Positions 2,986-5,687 of a DNA stretch of 5,687 bases are shown here, piece by piece. Within the stretch, counting starts at the first letter, position 1; every line of letters begins with the position of its first letter. This stretch comes from an uncultured Mollicutes bacterium (lineage in GTDB: Bacteria; Bacillota_I; Bacilli_A; RFN20; CAG-826). The notes below the pieces were generated by a model. It did no database searches and was not told the DNA's origin. It saw nothing but the letters and a program-made list of their open reading frames with translations. Made by a program: the position numbers and the translations under genes. Location of the stretch: contig UQFN01000017.1 in the NCBI GenBank assembly GCA_900540365.1, positions 1-5,687 on the forward strand. The letters run 5' to 3'.

Positions 2986-5604
2986 ATGGTAGAAAATGTT
3001 GAAGTTTTAAAGGAAGTCAATGCGTTAGTTGAGAAAGGTGTCGTTGCTTTAAATGAATTTAGAAATTACACTCAAGAACAAGTTGATTACATTGTTGCAA
3101 AATGTAGCGTTGCTATATTAGACAACCATGAACGTTTAGCTCGTTTGGCTGTTGAAGAAACAAAACGTGGAGTATTTGAAGATAAATGTACAAAAAATTT
3201 ATTTGCTTGTGAATACGTTACAAATTCAATGAGACACATGAAAACTTGTGGTGTTATCAGTGATGATCCAGTTACTGGAGTTACTGAAATTGCTGACCCA
3301 CTCGGTGTTATTTGTGGAATTACTCCTGTTACAAATCCTACCAGTACAGTTATTTTTAAATGTTTAATTAGCTTAAAAACAAGGAACCCAATTATTTTTG
3401 CTTTCCATCCAAATGCTCAAAAATGTTCAAGTGAAACTGCAAAATTAATTGTTGAAGCTGCTGTTAAAGCTGGTGCTCCAAAAAATTGTATTCAATGGAT
3501 TGAACATCCTTCAATGGATGCTACAAATGCATTAATGCAACATAAAGATATCGCTTCAATTTTAGCAACTGGTGGTAATGCAATGGTTAAAGCTGCTTAT
3601 AGCTGTGGAAAACCTGCTCTTGGTGTTGGAGCTGGGAACGTTCCTGCTTATGTTGAAAAAACTTGTAATGTTGCTCAAGCTGCTAACGATATTTTAATGT
3701 CAAAAGCTTTTGATAATGGTATGGTTTGTGCAAGTGAACAAGCAGCTATTGTTGATAAAGAAATTTACAATGAATTTGTTAAAGATTTAGAAAAATATGG
3801 TGCTTATTTATGTAATAAAGAAGAAAAAGCTTTATTAGAAAAATATATGTTTAGACCAACTAGTGATGGAAAATCAACTGCATTATTTAGTGGTTTAGTT
3901 GGACATACCGCATATGACATCGCAAAAGAAGCTGGTTTTGAAGTTCCAGAAAAGACTCCAATTTTACTTGCTGAATGTAAAGATGTTTCAATGGATGAAT
4001 GTTTAACTAGAGAAAAATTATCACCAGTTTTAGCTTTAGTTAAAGCAAATAGTAATGAAGATGGTTTAAATAAAGCTGAAAAGATGGTTGAACAAGGTGG
4101 ACTTGGTCATAGTGCTTGTATTCATACAGCTAGTAAAGAATTAGTTGAAGAATTTGGAATTAGACTTGAAGCCTGCAGAATTATTTGGAATTCTCCAACT
4201 ACATTTGGTGGAATCGGAAATGTTTATAACTCATTTTTACCTTCAATGACATTAGGTTGTGGTAGTTATGGTCATAACTCTGTTAGTGGTAATGTAAGCG
4301 CTGTTAATTTAATTAACATTAAAAGAATTGGTAAAAGGAGAAATAATATGCAATGGTTTAAAGTCCCATCAAAAATCTATTTTGAACGTAATAGTATCCA
4401 ATATTTAAAAGATGCTAAAAATGTAAATAAAGCATTTATCGTTGCTGATAAATCAATGGTTGAATTAGGATTCTTACAAAAAGTAATCGATGAATTACAA
4501 GCAAGAAGAAATGTTGTCCAAGTCCAATTATTTACTGATGTTGAACCAGATCCAGATATCACTACAGTTAAAAAAGGTTGTGATTTAATGAGAAGTTTCA
4601 ACCCAGACACCATTATCGCTATTGGCGGAGGTAGTGTAATGGATGCTGCTAAAGGTATGTGGTTATTCTATGAAAATCCTGAAGTTAACTTCGATGATTT
4701 AAAACAAAAATTCATGGATATTAGAAAGAAAGCATTTAGATATCCTGAACTAGGCAAGAAAACAAAATTAATTTGTATTCCTACAACTAGTGGAACTGGT
4801 AGTGAAGTTACTCCATTTGCTGTTATTTCTAATCGTGCTGAAAATAAGAAATATCCTTTAACTGATTATTCATTAACTCCAACAATTGCAATTATTGACC
4901 CTGAATTTACAACAAATTTACCACCTCAAGTAACTGCTGATACTGGAATGGATGTCTTAACTCACGCTTTAGAAGCTTATGTTAGTATGCTTGCAAGTGA
5001 TTATACAGATGCTTTAGCTTTACAAGCAATTCAAATGGTCTTTGAATATTTACCAAGATGTGTTAAAAATGGTAAAAATGATTTAATTGCTAGAGAAAAA
5101 ATGCATAATGCTTCAACAATGGCAGGTATGGCTTTTGCAAATGCTTTCTTAGGTATGTGTCACTCAATGGCTCATAAAGTTGGTGGATTATTCCATGTTC
5201 CTCATGGTAGAGCAAATGCAATCTTATTACCTTATGTAATTAGATATAATGGAACAGTCCCTCAAAAACTTGGCACATGGCCAAAATATAATGTCTTCGA
5301 TGCTAATGAAAGATATGCAAAAGTTGCTAGATTATTAGGCTTAAAAGCAAAAACTACTGAAGAAGGTGTTGAATCTTTAGCAAGAGCTGTTTATGAACTT
5401 GGAAAAGAATGTGGAGAAAAAATGAATTTTAAAGATCAAGGGATTGATGAAAAAGCATGGGTTGATAGCGCTGAAGAACTTGCTTATTCTGCTTACGAAG
5501 ATCAATGTACACCAGCTAATCCAAGAGTACCTTTAGTTAAGGATATGAAAGAAATCTTAATTGATGCATATTATGATAATTTCTTAACTAAAGAAGTTAG
5601 ATAA
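2986..5604 (+). CDS. adhE: Bifunctional acetaldehyde/alcohol dehydrogenase
   Basis: AdhE converts acetyl-CoA to acetaldehyde and then ethanol, using two NADH and so regenerating NAD+ in fermentation; the family assembles into cytosolic spirosome filaments. The 872 residues are close to E. coli AdhE (891). Residues about 1-440 are the CoA-acylating aldehyde dehydrogenase, with GVGAGNVPAY (213-222) and catalytic Cys248 in GMVCASEQ. A linker (445-458, KRIGKRRNNMQWF) leads to the iron-type alcohol dehydrogenase, with GGGSVMDAAKG (547-557), PTTSGTGSEVTPF (599-611), and the iron ligands Asp656, His660, His726 and His740, each three residues beyond the E. coli positions. Nothing catalytic is missing. 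The start follows a good Shine-Dalgarno. It is co-transcribed with rex, which probably represses it. A strong internal Shine-Dalgarno and ATG lie at the domain junction. Confidence 0.98.
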   Translation: MVENVEVLKEVNALVEKGVVALNEFRNYTQEQVDYIVAKCSVAILDNHERLARLAVEETKRGVFEDKCTKNLFACEYVTNSMRHMKTCGVISDDPVTGVTEIADPLGVICGITPVTNPTSTVIFKCLISLKTRNPIIFAFHPNAQKCSSETAKLIVEAAVKAGAPKNCIQWIEHPSMDATNALMQHKDIASILATGGNAMVKAAYSCGKPALGVGAGNVPAYVEKTCNVAQAANDILMSKAFDNGMVCASEQAAIVDKEIYNEFVKDLEKYGAYLCNKEEKALLEKYMFRPTSDGKSTALFSGLVGHTAYDIAKEAGFEVPEKTPILLAECKDVSMDECLTREKLSPVLALVKANSNEDGLNKAEKMVEQGGLGHSACIHTASKELVEEFGIRLEACRIIWNSPTTFGGIGNVYNSFLPSMTLGCGSYGHNSVSGNVSAVNLINIKRIGKRRNNMQWFKVPSKIYFERNSIQYLKDAKNVNKAFIVADKSMVELGFLQKVIDELQARRNVVQVQLFTDVEPDPDITTVKKGCDLMRSFNPDTIIAIGGGSVMDAAKGMWLFYENPEVNFDDLKQKFMDIRKKAFRYPELGKKTKLICIPTTSGTGSEVTPFAVISNRAENKKYPLTDYSLTPTIAIIDPEFTTNLPPQVTADTGMDVLTHALEAYVSMLASDYTDALALQAIQMVFEYLPRCVKNGKNDLIAREKMHNASTMAGMAFANAFLGMCHSMAHKVGGLFHVPHGRANAILLPYVIRYNGTVPQKLGTWPKYNVFDANERYAKVARLLGLKAKTTEEGVESLARAVYELGKECGEKMNFKDQGIDEKAWVDSAEELAYSAYEDQCTPANPRVPLVKDMKEILIDAYYDNFLTKEVR
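4334..4350 (+). promoter_or_regulatory. Internal ribosome binding site and in-frame ATG at the AdhE domain boundary
   Basis: AAAGGAG (4334-4340) stands 7 nt before ATG 4348, which is codon 455 in the adhE frame. This is a better Shine-Dalgarno than those of metK or adhE itself. Starting here would give a 418-residue protein (4348-5604) beginning MQWFKVPSKIYF and containing the whole iron-type alcohol dehydrogenase domain. The linker residues KRR are common in AdhE proteins, so the purine-rich codons may be partly protein-driven. Use of the site is unproven. Confidence 0.4.
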
Positions 5605-5626
5605 TTAAAAAAAACTTTAAGAAATT

Positions 5627-5677
5627 CCCTAAATGATGGGTACCCAGTTTCCTAGACATTAAATGTTTGTTAACTGG
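5627..5677 (+). other. Structured non-coding segment after adhE (two potential hairpins)
   Basis: CCC 5627-5629 can pair with GGG 5638-5640. Next to it a longer stem-loop can form: CCAGTT 5644-5649 with AACTGG 5672-5677, a small internal loop, then TAGACAT 5653-5659 with ATGTTTG 5663-5669 (two G-T pairs) around TAA. No T-run follows, so it is not a normal terminator. It could be a 3' stabilising structure or the leader of the next gene; the window ends 10 bases later. Confidence 0.4.
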
Positions 5678-5687
5678 ATTATATCAT

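Noticed and set aside
4377..4613. A 78-codon open reading frame on the minus strand
   Set aside because: It lies wholly inside the alcohol dehydrogenase half of adhE, has no Shine-Dalgarno or neighbour logic, and its translation has no recognisable motif. It is a shadow of adhE.
5615..5687. Purine-type riboswitch downstream of adhE, suggested by AGTTTC and TTAAATG
   Set aside because: The segment lacks the paired seven-base loops and three-way junction layout of that class; the resemblance is limited to a few bases.
1..5687. Mycoplasma-type genetic code (TGA read as Trp)
   Set aside because: All nine tryptophans in the four proteins are TGG and no reading frame contains an internal TGA, so nothing points to recoding.

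Overview
The window is very AT-rich DNA carrying four intact genes, all on the + strand, in the order metK, an orphan OmpR/KdpE-like response regulator, rex, adhE. All four end in TAA. All nine tryptophans are TGG and no TGA is read through, so the standard bacterial code fits. Low GC, a SAM-I-type riboswitch with an intrinsic terminator, a Rex/AdhE redox operon and a match to the CcpA cre consensus together suggest a fermentative low-GC Firmicutes/Bacilli-type or Mollicutes-related anaerobe. That placement is inference; there is no rRNA here.

Positions 1-285 hold no gene I can support. They contain a good sigma-A promoter (TTGCAT, 17 bp, TAATAT), a compact SAM-I-clan riboswitch (about 125-229) whose P1, P2, P3, P4 and pseudoknot can all be drawn, a strong terminator hairpin (241-266 plus T-run) and the metK ribosome binding site. 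S-adenosylmethionine (SAM) should therefore shut off its own synthase. metK (286-1455) looks intact. After 39 nt comes the response regulator (1495-2175). Its -10 box lies six bases before its ATG, so its mRNA is probably leaderless, and its receiver domain lacks the usual acidic pair.

The 168-nt gap 2176-2343 is a control region. It contains an 18-nt dyad with the 7-4-7 geometry of a Rex operator, a perfect cre-consensus site and a direct repeat, followed by a possible promoter close to the rex ATG. rex has no Shine-Dalgarno sequence. adhE follows three bases after rex and has its own Shine-Dalgarno inside the last rex codons. The likely logic is feedback: Rex senses NADH/NAD+ and controls AdhE, the bifunctional aldehyde/alcohol dehydrogenase that re-oxidises NADH, with carbon-catabolite control added through cre.

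The most unusual points are the riboswitch without a recognisable kink-turn, the atypical leaderless orphan regulator, and a textbook Shine-Dalgarno plus ATG inside adhE exactly at the junction between its two enzyme domains. That internal site could yield a free alcohol dehydrogenase domain. I see no mobile element, CRISPR array, tRNA or rRNA. The last 83 bases hold structured, non-coding DNA of unknown role.
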